From positions 90,633-154,632 of the forward strand of contig NZ_QGHL01000012.1 of the NCBI RefSeq assembly GCF_003171715.1: a DNA stretch of 64,000 nucleotides, in the 5' to 3' direction. This DNA is from Novosphingobium meiothermophilum. Its GTDB lineage: Bacteria; Pseudomonadota; Alphaproteobacteria; Sphingomonadales; Sphingomonadaceae. A program made the translations under genes and the position numbers. Below, one piece after another: positions 27,144 through 35,665 of the stretch; the first letter of the stretch is position 1, and each line of letters starts with the position of its first letter. The notes beneath the pieces were generated by a model, which searched no databases, was not told the origin of the DNA, and saw only the letters and a program-made list of their open reading frames with translations.

Positions 27144-28420
27144 TCAGAGTCGCATGCCTTCCCGAGAATCTCCCGGACCAAGCCGGGACTGATCTGCGGT
27201 TCGACATTTATTCCCGATCGCGTCTCGCAGGACGCGGGCGGGTCGGCAACTTGGTTCCCGGCCGTGTCCGTCGGTTTGGCCTCCGGCCATCGGTCGATGC
27301 CTGGGATTTCACGTCGTTCGCGATGGCCGTGGTTGCTGCCGACGAGGCGGTATCACGCGAGCGTAGCCCAGATGGATGGACACGTGAGATCGGGCTGACG
27401 GTTGCCGTCTCCTTGCCAGATTTCTGGAACTCGCAGCGCGCCCGCCTGACCCAGGCGCTCCGCTTCCTGTCTGGAGACATCTGGGAACTGGATTTCATCG
27501 GAGACGGTGCTGCTCCCACGACCAGCGATCCCTCGCGACTGCGCAACGAGGACATGGTCTGTTTGCTATCAGGCGGCATGGACAGCCTAATCGGAGCAAT
27601 CGACGTCGTTGGTGAAGGGCGCAGTCCGCTTTTCGTAAGCCAGATGGCCAAAGGCGACACTGCGGACCAAAAGATGTTCGCTCACGCCATCGCGCCCCAT
27701 AGCCTGCATCTTCAACTCAACCATCATGCCCGTCCACCCGGGCCATCAGAACGATCTCAGCGTGCTCGCTCGATCGCCTTCCTCGGCTTCGGAGTGTTGG
27801 CAGCGACCTGCCTGCGGCGGCATCATGATGGCTATGAGGTGGAACTCCGCATCCCTGAAAACGGCTTTATCAGCCAGAACGTGCCGCTGACCCCGCTGCG
27901 CACCGGAAGCCTCAGTACGCGCACGACGCACCCATATTTCCTGCGCCTCATTCAAGAGACCCTCGACGCGGCCGGCTTGCGGGTCCGCTTGAATAACCCC
28001 TATGAGCACAGCACGAAGGGCGAGATGCTCTCGGGTTGTACGGACCAAGCCCTTCTGGCTCAGCTGGTCGCCGATTCGACCAGCTGCGGGCGTTATTCTA
28101 GAACAGGCTTCCAGCATTGTGGTCGCTGTGTGCCCTGCCAAGTGCGGCGTGGCGCCTATCTCGCGTGGGGGCAGAACGACGAAACCACCGACGGCTACAA
28201 ATACGGACCATTGGGCCAAGATGACGTGCGGCATGCCCGGTTCGATGACGTTCGGTCTGTCGCCATGGCCGTTGAAACAGTGCGCCGATATGGCATCGAC
28301 GAGCTGATTGGCGGTGCGATGAATGCGCGTATGCTCGGCGACGTTACCCCCTATCGTGAGGTCGTCCGGCGTGGCATCGCGGAATTGGCCGCGCTCCATG
28401 CTCATCTCGGTGTCACTTGA
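27140..28420 (+). CDS. qatC: QatC: QueC-like PP-loop protein of the Qat defence system
   Basis: A 426-aa protein with the PP-loop ATP pyrophosphatase motif LSGGMDSL (Ser144-Ser149 region) and a C-terminal zinc-binding cluster (SCGRY...HCGRCVPC), both as in QueC, the 7-cyano-7-deazaguanine synthase. It is much longer than QueC (about 230 aa), with an N-terminal extra domain of about 130 residues typical of QatC. In related systems QueC-like enzymes modify proteins or nucleic acids; the substrate in Qat is not established. Start is GTG 27140 (GTGA overlap with qatB); its stop overlaps the TTG start of qatD. Confidence 0.93.
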   Translation: MIRVACLPENLPDQAGTDLRFDIYSRSRLAGRGRVGNLVPGRVRRFGLRPSVDAWDFTSFAMAVVAADEAVSRERSPDGWTREIGLTVAVSLPDFWNSQRARLTQALRFLSGDIWELDFIGDGAAPTTSDPSRLRNEDMVCLLSGGMDSLIGAIDVVGEGRSPLFVSQMAKGDTADQKMFAHAIAPHSLHLQLNHHARPPGPSERSQRARSIAFLGFGVLAATCLRRHHDGYEVELRIPENGFISQNVPLTPLRTGSLSTRTTHPYFLRLIQETLDAAGLRVRLNNPYEHSTKGEMLSGCTDQALLAQLVADSTSCGRYSRTGFQHCGRCVPCQVRRGAYLAWGQNDETTDGYKYGPLGQDDVRHARFDDVRSVAMAVETVRRYGIDELIGGAMNARMLGDVTPYREVVRRGIAELAALHAHLGVT

Positions 28421-29187
28421 TCGACTTCCACTGCCATATTGATCTGTATCCCGACCCTCTGGCCGTCCTTGACGAAGTCGATGCAAGAGGGACCTATGTA
28501 TTGGCGGTCACGACGACGCCGAAGGCTTGGCGTGGGACAAAAAAGCTGGTCGGAGATCGCCAGCGGGTTCGCGTTGCTCTTGGTCTGCATCCCGAGCTGG
28601 TCGCACAGCGCTATCAGGAAGTTCCCCTGCTATGCGGCCTACTCCCAGAAGCTCCATATGTCGGGGAAATCGGGATCGACGGAAGCCCGCCGCACCGGGG
28701 TTCGCTCGATCTACAGAAATCTGTCTTCGATCGCATACTTGCCGAATGTGCGACGCACGGCGGGCGGGTCATGACGATCCATTCTCGCGGAGCTGCAACT
28801 GCAGTGCTGGATGCACTTGAGCGCCAGCCCGATGCCGGGGTGCCTATCCTTCATTGGTTCAGCGGCACAATGAGAGAGTTGGAACGGGCAGTTCAACTCG
28901 GTTGCTGGTTCTCCATAGGACCTGCGATGCTCCGCTCCCGGAAGGGCCGCGAGTTGGCGGCAGCCATGCCGCTGGATCGGCTGTTGACGGAAACGGATGC
29001 ACCTTTCGCACGAGATGGCGAAAACCCTTTGATGCCGTGGCAGGCTTACGATTGCTTGGGTGAACTGGAAACGATCAGTAACCTAGGCATGGGGGCACTC
29101 GCCTTGCAGATTAAAAGAAATTTGAAGCGACTTGGACAATACAAACAGTCACCCCGCTTAACGAAATCGGCGCCGCTGAGCGGTTGA
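28417..29187 (+). CDS. qatD: QatD: TatD-like metal-dependent hydrolase of the Qat system
   Basis: A 256-aa TatD-family nuclease-like protein. Metal ligands are visible: His5 and His7 (DFHCHID), Glu in VGEIGID, His in TIHSRGA, His in ILHWFSG and Asp in LTETDAP. TatD proteins are magnesium-dependent DNases/exonucleases; QatD is the fourth gene of qatABCD. It starts with TTG at 28417 inside the qatC stop (TTGA), a rare start kept for tight coupling. No gene of the cluster is broken, so the system looks functional. Confidence 0.93.
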   Translation: MIDFHCHIDLYPDPLAVLDEVDARGTYVLAVTTTPKAWRGTKKLVGDRQRVRVALGLHPELVAQRYQEVPLLCGLLPEAPYVGEIGIDGSPPHRGSLDLQKSVFDRILAECATHGGRVMTIHSRGAATAVLDALERQPDAGVPILHWFSGTMRELERAVQLGCWFSIGPAMLRSRKGRELAAAMPLDRLLTETDAPFARDGENPLMPWQAYDCLGELETISNLGMGALALQIKRNLKRLGQYKQSPRLTKSAPLSG

Positions 29188-29332
29188 CGGCGGCCATGCG
29201 CCATTGCCGTTCGTTTCCCGCCATTCTCGCTCGTCTGAAACCGAACACCATCATGGCCGTCTTTCGAGTCGGGCTCTTGGGCTTAGTCGGCTAACGGGTC
29301 CAGTGCGGCGAAGAATGGAAAGGGCGGATCGA

Positions 29333-29794
29333 TCATCCTTTCTTCTTGGCGACCATCAGGCGGCAGGCGAGCTCTCGCTCTCCCCACCGCGTCGAGAATG
29401 CGTCTGAGACCTCAAACCAACTACCGTCACTGCCAGCACCGTGATGCACACCGATACAAGAACATTGGCACTCATGACCCTTGGCGTTCTGGCAGGACGG
29501 CGAGCATATCTCCTGCTCGCGAAAAGGCTGGATGACGTAAATGCAACCGTATCTTTCTAGTGCGCGGTTTACGAGATCGTCGAACCAAGCTTTCGGAATC
29601 TCCCAGAACTTCCTTGATGCTTTCCAGCATGGTGTGTTGCGACGCTCATTCTGCAACCACCGCCGGTTGTCCGGATCGAACGGCAGCCGGACCCGAAGAA
29701 GCTCGCCCTTTCCCGATCGTCTCAAGACGACGGGGATTTTCTCTTGATTCCATATGGCTTGGATCGACCGTTCCATTGGCGACTGACATAGCAT
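29333..29794 (-). CDS. Cysteine-rich conserved protein of unknown function
   Basis: A 153-aa protein with an N-terminal part rich in Trp/Arg (NRRWLQNERRNTPCWKASRKFWEIPKAWFDDLVNRALERYG) and a C-terminal Cys/His cluster (ICSPSCQNAKGHECQCSC-IGVHHG) that probably binds zinc, then GSWFEVSDAFSTRWGERELACRLM. No named domain is recognised. ATG 29794 is supported by GAAGGA nine bases upstream; a second in-frame ATG lies at 29776. It is divergent from the Zn-ribbon/GGCT gene across a palindrome-rich 105-base gap and lies directly behind the Qat operon, so a role in defence or its control is possible but unproven. Confidence 0.72.
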   Translation of the reverse strand: MLCQSPMERSIQAIWNQEKIPVVLRRSGKGELLRVRLPFDPDNRRWLQNERRNTPCWKASRKFWEIPKAWFDDLVNRALERYGCIYVIQPFREQEICSPSCQNAKGHECQCSCIGVHHGAGSDGSWFEVSDAFSTRWGERELACRLMVAKKKG

Positions 29795-29899
29795 TTTCGC
29801 ATTCCTTCGCGAATGCTAGTAACCAAGTAATCCTTGGCAATTTCTGCGCATGCGCAATTTTGTGCGGAGTGGCGCCATAAGTCATCGTAGGGGGCGACC
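29795..29899. promoter_or_regulatory. Palindrome-rich divergent promoter region
   Basis: Three inverted repeats lie between the divergent genes: GCATTC/GAATGC around 29799-29816, CCAAG/CTTGG at 29823-29837, and the perfect 12-bp palindrome TGCGCATGCGCA at 29845-29856. They look like binding sites for a dimeric repressor controlling both genes. Confidence 0.45.
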
Positions 29900-31420
29900 A
29901 TGCTGAAAGCGACAGAAGCCGAAACCGAGGAAGTACGGGAATATTTCGAGTGGCAGGCACCCGATCTCCAGGTCACTTTCCTGCAGAAGGTCTATTCCGA
30001 AGCCGTCCTGAACACCCGCCATGACGTTTGGGACGTTCACACCAACAAAGATCGCTGGTGGATCATTACGGGCGGCACGAACCTTTACTCGCAGGCGCAG
30101 TTTCCGAACATGGATCTAGCGCTCACATTCCACATCGGCCTGATGCTGCGAATCCCGCGAACGGAAAAGCAGCAGGTGAATGATCTCCGCATTCTCCAGT
30201 TCGAGCCCGTCCTTGAGAAGATGGAAGACGTCGGCGCCGCGATGACACAGGCACACAATCTCGCGGATTACCAGACCGTCGGAGTACGGTGCCGCGAGAC
30301 CCTGCTTGCACTAATTGGCGCGGCGCAAGATGCAGCGGTCTGGACCGAGGCACCGCCGCAACGCGCAAATTTTCGCGCTTGGGTCGACATCATCATTAAC
30401 GACCTCCTTCCGAGCGAGACGAACAAGGAGCGTCGGGGCGCGATCAAGCAGACGCTTGAATCCGCCTGGACCTTCACAAACTGGCTGACACACGCCAAAT
30501 CGGCGACATGGCTCGACGCGGATATGGCGCATGCGTTGACGCAGCAGGCCGTGACCATGGCGATGACGCAGATTCTGCGAGCGCTGCGAGGAGTGCCCGA
30601 GGAATGTCCGAAATGTGGATCGCCTCATCTCGAGCCCGAGCAAGGCGAGAATAGTGCCGCGCCCGGCACCCTCTGGGAGCGGCCGACCTGTACTGGGTGC
30701 GACTGGACCGGCAGGCCTGTCCCGATCCTCGACTCAGAAGCTGCGCGTCCGATCATCATGCGAGAGGGCAGATACACGCACGAGCACAGCATTATGACGG
30801 TGCCGCTGCGAACGATCATGAAGGCGGGTGATCCACCGATCAAGCCGCTGCCGGAAGCGGAGTCTGGGCCGCCGGAACCCGTCGTCTATTTCGCATACGG
30901 GTCCAACATGTTGACCGCCCGACTGCGCGAGCGGATGCCGAGTTGCAAGCCGCTTGGCATAGCGAAGCTGCCGGGCCACGCGCTACGCTTCCATAAGCGG
31001 AGCAAGGACCAGTCGGGGAAGTGCAACGCTTTTGCCACCGACGATGACCAGGGCGTGATGGGGGTCCTTTTTGCCTTTGACCCCGCCGAACGCCCGACAC
31101 TCGACAAGGCCGAGGGTGTCGGCAACGGCTATGAGCATGCGACGGTCACGGTCATCAATGACCAAGGCCGGCGGCAGAAGGTTCTGACGTACCTCGCCAG
31201 CCCGAACGCGATCGACGACAGCCTCGCGCCCTATACTTGGTATAAGGACTTCGTTCTGGCTGGTTGCGCCGAGCATGGGCTGCCGGCCGACTATGTCGCG
31301 GTCTATGTTCAATCTGTCGAGGCGACGGAAGATCTCAATAGGGCGCGGGACGCCAAGGAGCGGGCGAAGCTCGTTGCCGCCGTCCCGTCAAAGCCCGAAC
31401 CGCAAGACCTTCCTACCTAA
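29900..31420 (+). CDS. Zn-ribbon protein with C-terminal gamma-glutamylcyclotransferase-like domain
   Basis: A 506-aa protein with an unusual layout. Residues 1-230 are helical with no recognised domain (conserved-looking YSEAVLNTRHDVWDVHT and GGTNLYSQAQFPNMDLALTFHIGLMLR). A zinc ribbon follows with Cys236, Cys239, Cys264 and Cys267 (ECPKCGS...CTGCDW). Residues about 328-480 form a GGCT/AIG2-like fold with the FAYGSNM substrate loop at 331-337 and an acidic LDKAEGVGNGYE that supplies the catalytic Glu. GGCT enzymes cyclise gamma-glutamyl amino groups, releasing 5-oxoproline. Its position in the cargo block behind Qat suggests a defence gene; the biochemical role is not known. A TAG-GGGGCG stretch precedes the start. 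Confidence 0.8.
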   Translation: MLKATEAETEEVREYFEWQAPDLQVTFLQKVYSEAVLNTRHDVWDVHTNKDRWWIITGGTNLYSQAQFPNMDLALTFHIGLMLRIPRTEKQQVNDLRILQFEPVLEKMEDVGAAMTQAHNLADYQTVGVRCRETLLALIGAAQDAAVWTEAPPQRANFRAWVDIIINDLLPSETNKERRGAIKQTLESAWTFTNWLTHAKSATWLDADMAHALTQQAVTMAMTQILRALRGVPEECPKCGSPHLEPEQGENSAAPGTLWERPTCTGCDWTGRPVPILDSEAARPIIMREGRYTHEHSIMTVPLRTIMKAGDPPIKPLPEAESGPPEPVVYFAYGSNMLTARLRERMPSCKPLGIAKLPGHALRFHKRSKDQSGKCNAFATDDDQGVMGVLFAFDPAERPTLDKAEGVGNGYEHATVTVINDQGRRQKVLTYLASPNAIDDSLAPYTWYKDFVLAGCAEHGLPADYVAVYVQSVEATEDLNRARDAKERAKLVAAVPSKPEPQDLPT

Positions 31421-31826
31421 TCACGCTGACGGCTTCTGGGATCGGTTGCCCGTGCGGTATCAAGTGCGTTTGCGCGTGATCGCTAGATCGTCGCGGCGTC
31501 CCGGACAGCGCAGATATAGACCTCACCACGCGTCTGTAAGATGGCAAGTCGCGCGATCAAAGTCAGCTTCGCTGGCGTTGCGCCCTGAAAACTGTCGGTC
31601 AATTAGTGGACATTCGGGGGCCTGCCGCTCGATAGCCGACGGTCTGCGCTTGGGGCTGCAATATCGGCGACTTAATGCCTAGGAAGGGTCGCCCCCGAAA
31701 GCCAGCGACGACGCGTCCCAACGTCAGTTGTTCCATTTCTGCAGCTAGAAGCTGCCTGTCCGGACAGTCCGCAAGCATAGTCGTCCGTCATTGGCCAGCG
31801 CATATAAGCAGATCTGCTACGAACGC
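31421..31826. other. Intergenic region upstream of the parB-like gene
   Basis: About 400 bases without a convincing gene. Two adjacent palindromes are seen: GCAGCT-AGA-AGCTGC (31741-31755) and CTGTCCGGACAG (31756-31767). They may be operators, or binding sites for the ParB-like protein encoded downstream. A 60-codon frame at 31675-31857 starting MPRKGRPRKP is open, but its composition drifts and it has no binding site, so it is not called. Confidence 0.4.
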
Positions 31827-31828
31827 AT

Positions 31829-31911
31829 CAGAGGGGAGGGGGCTTTGCCCTGATTGAGCCAAATGGGCGTCGATGGTCGATGCACCTGGCTCACAGTCAG
31901 GAGTGTGTCCC
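31829..31911 (+). promoter_or_regulatory. Structured 5' leader with base-paired ribosome binding site (parB-like gene)
   Basis: Shares CAGAGGGGAGGGGGC and CTGATTGAG with the leader at 16284. A GGGC-TTT-GCCC hairpin is followed by a long hairpin: CCTGA (31849-31853) pairs with TCAGG (31897-31901) and GAGCCA (31856-31861) with TGGCTC (31887-31892). TCAGG is part of the ribosome binding site GTCAGGAG. The stem bases differ from the 16284 copy, yet pairing is kept. Confidence 0.65.
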
Positions 31912-33900
31912 ATGATCAAGTCGATCCCGCTGAACAAGCTCGTCCAGTCTCCCCGCAATGTCCGCCGTCACAGTGACCCCGCTGCCGATGCCGAGCTCAA
32001 GGCCAGCATCGCAGCCCATGGGCTGCTGCAGAACCTGATCGTCTGGCCGGCCGCGAAGGGTAAGTTCGAGGTCGAAGCCGGCGAACGCCGCCGCCGCGCG
32101 ATGCTGGCGCTCGCTTACGACAAGATCCTCGCCCGCGATCACGAAGTCACGTGCCTCGTGCTCGAGGACAGCGCCGAAGTCGCGGTCGAGACCAGCCTCG
32201 CAGAAAACTTTCATCGCCTCGCCATGAACCCAGCCGATGAGGCCCAGGCCTTTGCCGCGCTCGTGGCAGGCGGTGCGACTGTTGAGGATGTTGCGCACCG
32301 CTTCGGCCTGACCGTCCGCTTCGTCGAGGGCCGGCTGCGTCTCGCGACGCTTGCGCCGGTCGTGTTCGAGGCTCTTGCCTCAGGCCAGATCACTCTCGAC
32401 ATCGCCAAAGCCTTTGGCGCGACCTCGGACCAGGAGATCCAGACCCGCGTATTTGAGCAGGTTTCATCGGCCTACTATGCGCCCAATCCCGACAGCATTC
32501 GGCGAATGGTCCTATCCGGGACCGTCCGGGGCAGCGATCCCCGTGCCCGCCTTGTCGGCCGCGACTCCTACATTGCCGCCGGCGGCCGAATCGAGCGCGA
32601 ACTGTTCGACGACGATAACAGCGAATCCTGGGTCGATGTCGCCTTGCTCGAGAGCCTCGCGGCGGCGAAGATGGAAGAACAGGCGAAGGTGCTCGCAGCC
32701 GAACAGGGTCTCGCCTGGGTCAAGCCCACGCTCGATCCCTATGCCAGCCATGATCTGGTCGAAGGGCTGGTCCGGCTTCCTGCCGAACCGGCGCCGCTGA
32801 CCGAAGCGGAATTGGCGAGGCTCGACGAACTCGATGCTTCCTATGACGAGCATGCGGCGATCCTCGAAGACGAGGACAGCGCCGCGGAGGCTGTGGCTGC
32901 GGCCGAAGCGGCCATCGAAGCGATCGAACACGAATGCCAGGAAATCCGCGCCCGCCCGCCAGTCATAGCGGCTGACCTCAAGGCCGAGGCGGGGATGATC
33001 CTGGTCCTCTCGCGCGATGGCACGCCGGTTCTCCAACCCGTGTTCTACGGCGAGCGAAAGACTGAACCTGCCGAAGCCGATAGCGGGATCGAAGTCGTTC
33101 CGACGGAAGATGGGTCGGACAAGCGCCGGACCACCTTGTCCAAGCGCCTGGTGGACGAGCTGGCCATGCAGCGCCGTGATGTCCTGGCACTGCATGTTGC
33201 CTCTGACCCCGGGCTTGCGCTCGACATTATGGTCTTCAGTCTGGCGGATGCCGACACGCACGACTGGCGGACGCGGGCTGCCACCACGCTGCGCGCGCCT
33301 GTTCCGGCAGGGCCGATCATCGGCTTCGAAGCCAAGGATGCTCCGGCGAGCAGCGCGCTTGCCGAGCTCAGGTCCAGTCTCGACGAAAGCTGGCGTGCGG
33401 GCACCGATGCGACTGCCCGCTTCGACCTGTTTCGCGCGCTGTCCGATGACAGCCGCGCCGCATGGCTTGGCTATGTCGTCGCCCGGTCGCTCGAGGCGAG
33501 CCTCAACATGACGGGCGAGCGTCAGTTGCCGTTCCAGGATTACCTTGGCAGCCTGATCGGCATCGACATGGCGCAATGGTGGAGACCGACTGCGGCCAAC
33601 TACTTTGACCGGGTGCCGAAGCAGGTGATCCTCGACGCGCTGACCGATGTTGGCGGTCTCGAGCTTTCCTCGCGCTTTGCCTCGGTCAAGAAGGGTGATC
33701 TCGCGATGAGCGCCGAGCGTGTCTTCGCCGGCACCTACATCACCGAAGTCGAAGTACGCGAGAAGGCTCTGGCCTGGGTGCCTGAGGTCATGCGCTTCAC
33801 TTCCGCTGCGCCAGAGGCTGGCGAGCCGGAGATTGACGCCACTGACGCCGAGCCAGGTTTCGACAACGAACATCAGCCCCCCCGCGAGCTGGCCGCCTGA
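31912..33900 (+). CDS. ParB/RepB/Spo0J family partition-like protein
   Basis: A 662-aa protein with an N-terminal ParB nuclease/CTPase-fold domain (IPLNKLVQSPRNVRRHSDPAADAELKASIAAHGLLQNLIV; AGERRRRAMLAL) and a helix-turn-helix (TVEDVAHRFGLTVRFVEGRLRLATL). The long C-terminal half is acidic and not recognised; it is about twice the length of chromosomal ParB. No parA lies beside it. ICE-borne ParB-like proteins of this size are common in sphingomonads and may act in regulation as well as in partition. ATG 31912 (with GTCAGGAG) is preferred to an in-frame start at 31873, which lies within the leader hairpin. Confidence 0.88.
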   Translation: MIKSIPLNKLVQSPRNVRRHSDPAADAELKASIAAHGLLQNLIVWPAAKGKFEVEAGERRRRAMLALAYDKILARDHEVTCLVLEDSAEVAVETSLAENFHRLAMNPADEAQAFAALVAGGATVEDVAHRFGLTVRFVEGRLRLATLAPVVFEALASGQITLDIAKAFGATSDQEIQTRVFEQVSSAYYAPNPDSIRRMVLSGTVRGSDPRARLVGRDSYIAAGGRIERELFDDDNSESWVDVALLESLAAAKMEEQAKVLAAEQGLAWVKPTLDPYASHDLVEGLVRLPAEPAPLTEAELARLDELDASYDEHAAILEDEDSAAEAVAAAEAAIEAIEHECQEIRARPPVIAADLKAEAGMILVLSRDGTPVLQPVFYGERKTEPAEADSGIEVVPTEDGSDKRRTTLSKRLVDELAMQRRDVLALHVASDPGLALDIMVFSLADADTHDWRTRAATTLRAPVPAGPIIGFEAKDAPASSALAELRSSLDESWRAGTDATARFDLFRALSDDSRAAWLGYVVARSLEASLNMTGERQLPFQDYLGSLIGIDMAQWWRPTAANYFDRVPKQVILDALTDVGGLELSSRFASVKKGDLAMSAERVFAGTYITEVEVREKALAWVPEVMRFTSAAPEAGEPEIDATDAEPGFDNEHQPPRELAA

Positions 33901-33937
33901 CCTCCTCCTGACAGGCAAGGCTACTCGTGACCCAAGA

Positions 33938-33979
33938 GAAGCGGTCCTTCGGCTCACGCCGGAGGGCCGCTTCCTTTTT
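33938..33979 (+). terminator. Rho-independent terminator behind the parB-like gene
   Basis: A 15-bp stem (GAAGCGGTCCTTCGG with CCGGAGGGCCGCTTC, two G-U pairs), a six-base loop CTCACG and CTTTTT. It separates the parB-like transcript from ardC, so ardC needs its own promoter in the following 90 bases. Confidence 0.85.
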
Positions 33980-33988
33980 GGAAGAAGA

Positions 33989-34069
33989 GCAGAGGGGGCT
34001 CGGGACCCTGTGGCACTGACCGGCGAACCCGTCGCCGATTGTCCAGATGCCGCAATCAGGAGAACCATC
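33989..34069 (+). promoter_or_regulatory. Structured 5' leader of ardC
   Basis: Begins GCAGAGGGGGCTCGGGACCC, a shortened version of the shared leader start with a GGG/CCC mini-stem. CCTG (34007-34010) can pair with CAGG (34057-34060) of the binding site ATCAGGAG, GGCA (34012-34015) with TGCC (34048-34051), and an inner hairpin CGGCG/CGCCG (34021-34037) fills the loop. Confidence 0.5.
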
Positions 34070-35011
34070 ATGGCCTATCGCAAGGAGCAGGGCGGCGGCC
34101 TGTCGCCCGCCACCCGTATCACCCAGGAAATCATCGCCCGTCTGGAAGCGGGCACGAAGCCGTGGATCAAGCCGTGGCGCGGTGTCCCGGTCTCCCGGCC
34201 CTTGCGGGCCTGCGGGATCCCGTACCGCGGCATGAATGTCTTCTGGCTCTGGATGGTCGCCGACATCTGCGGCTACGCCTCGCCATTCTGGATGACCTAC
34301 AACCAGGCAAAATCGCTCGGAGCCCAGGTCCGCAAGGGCGAGAAGTCGACCATCGCGATCTTCTACAAGAGCTACACCAAGGAGGTTGAAACGCCTGATA
34401 CCGGCGAAAAAGCCGATGAAGCCCGCAGGGTGCTGAAGGCCTATCCAGTCTTCAACGCCGATCAGGTCGACGGTCTGCCCGAGCGCTTCCATCCGGCTGC
34501 AACGCTTGAGCTCGTCGAGCCTGAAGGACGCGAGGCCGAGCTCGACGCCTTCTTCGCCGCCATCCCCGTCAACCTGCGCCACCAGGGCTGCGAGGCTTAC
34601 TACGAACCGACTGCGGATCGTGTCACGATGCCGCCGACGAGCCTGTTTTCCGGCTTCGACCACTATTATGCCACGCTCGCCCACGAGCTGTCGCACTGGA
34701 CCGGCCATGCAAGCCGGTTGGGACGTGATCTCAAGAACCGCTTCGGCACGGCGGCCTATGCCGCCGAAGAACTGGTCGCCGAACTATCTAGCGCCATGCT
34801 CGGCGCCGAGCTGGGTCTGCCGGTCACGCATCTCGACAATCACGCCAGCTATATCGAGCACTGGCTCAAGCTGCTGAAGGACGATGACCGCGCCATCCTA
34901 ACCGCTGCAGCCAAGGCCGAAGAAGCCGCGAGCCTGCTGCTCAAGCTCGGCGGGAGGGTCACCCCTGGCCAGTTTGACGACGCGTCAGACGACGCGGCGC
35001 TCGCGGCCTGA
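34070..35011 (+). CDS. ardC: ArdC-type antirestriction ssDNA-binding metallopeptidase
   Basis: A 313-aa protein of the ArdC family. The N-terminal ssDNA-binding domain contains ITQEIIARLEAGTKPWIKPW, GIPYRGMNVFWLW and YNQAKSLGAQVRKGEKST; the C-terminal part is a zinc metallopeptidase-like domain with HELSH (His205-His209) and the downstream Glu in YAAEELVAELSSAML. ArdC coats and protects incoming single-stranded DNA from restriction after conjugation. Neighbouring ssb and DUF genes suggest a leading-region cluster expressed early in the recipient. ATG 34070 has ATCAGGAG before it. It is complete. Confidence 0.93.
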   Translation: MAYRKEQGGGLSPATRITQEIIARLEAGTKPWIKPWRGVPVSRPLRACGIPYRGMNVFWLWMVADICGYASPFWMTYNQAKSLGAQVRKGEKSTIAIFYKSYTKEVETPDTGEKADEARRVLKAYPVFNADQVDGLPERFHPAATLELVEPEGREAELDAFFAAIPVNLRHQGCEAYYEPTADRVTMPPTSLFSGFDHYYATLAHELSHWTGHASRLGRDLKNRFGTAAYAAEELVAELSSAMLGAELGLPVTHLDNHASYIEHWLKLLKDDDRAILTAAAKAEEAASLLLKLGGRVTPGQFDDASDDAALAA

Positions 35012-35022
35012 GGGAGGATGCC

Positions 35023-35445
35023 ATGGGCCGATCGGTCAGCTATCCCAGCGGCGCAATCGTCGCATTCACGGTTCTCGAGGTCGAAGCCGAGGACGACTGG
35101 GAATTCGAGTATGAATGGCTGCGTAACGATCTGTGCGAACGGGCCGCCAAAGCCTTCCCGTCGCTGATCCCGCATGATGGCTGGCGCGGACGGGAGGACC
35201 GGATCCTCATGCGCAATGCCTATGCGGATTTCGGTGTGTCGGTCTATGGTGGGCTGGTTGCCGTCTGGATCGTCGAACGCGATGACGGGGCCTATTGGGA
35301 CGCCGATTGGCGCACGGCCCGGTCACCGCGGGCACAGTGCTGGCTGTCACAGATCGCATCCCGCTTCGATGCCATGTTTGGCGACTATGAATGCCTCGGG
35401 CATATGTCGAACGGCGAGGGGGTCTACACCAAGCGCGCAGCTTGA
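35023..35445 (+). CDS. Conserved hypothetical protein
   Basis: A 140-aa acidic protein (SYPSGAIVAFTVLEVEAEDDWEFEYEWLRNDLCERAAKAFPSL, then DRILMRNAYADFGVSVYGGLVAVWIVERDD). It resembles small proteins carried on sphingomonad plasmids and ICEs, but no function is known. It starts 11 bases behind ardC with GGGAGGATGCC before the ATG, so it is probably co-transcribed with ardC. Confidence 0.8.
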   Translation: MGRSVSYPSGAIVAFTVLEVEAEDDWEFEYEWLRNDLCERAAKAFPSLIPHDGWRGREDRILMRNAYADFGVSVYGGLVAVWIVERDDGAYWDADWRTARSPRAQCWLSQIASRFDAMFGDYECLGHMSNGEGVYTKRAA

Positions 35446-35665
35446 GGTCTGCGAGTTGGCCAGAAGCAGCGCTTTGGGTTGCCATCCCTGACTGAGCTTT
35501 GCCGGCCGCTCATGGTCTGGCGCCATGCGAGAGAGGCCCTGGGCCAGCCGCCAGCTTTGCGCAACCCGGCTTGGGCGGGCCCGTGTTGGCCTTGGCCCTT
35601 CGGGCTCAAGGCCTGCCCGCGCCAGCCCGCCAAGACGGGTTTCCCCTGGCGGGTGCGCAATCCTG
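35446..35665. other. GC-rich, strongly structured non-coding region
   Basis: No gene is seen. A nested hairpin is evident: GGCCTTGGCCC/GGGCTCAAGGCC (35588-35613, loop TTC, one bulge) sits inside an outer stem CTTGGGCGGG with CCCGCCAAG (about 35568-35634). The fold is far stronger than expected from composition alone and could be a structured RNA or a ssDNA hairpin. Confidence 0.45.

Noticed and set aside
31675..31857. A 60-codon frame starting MPRKGRPRKP, AT-hook-like
   Set aside because: No ribosome binding site, composition changes after 12 residues, and it overlaps the structured leader of the parB-like gene.
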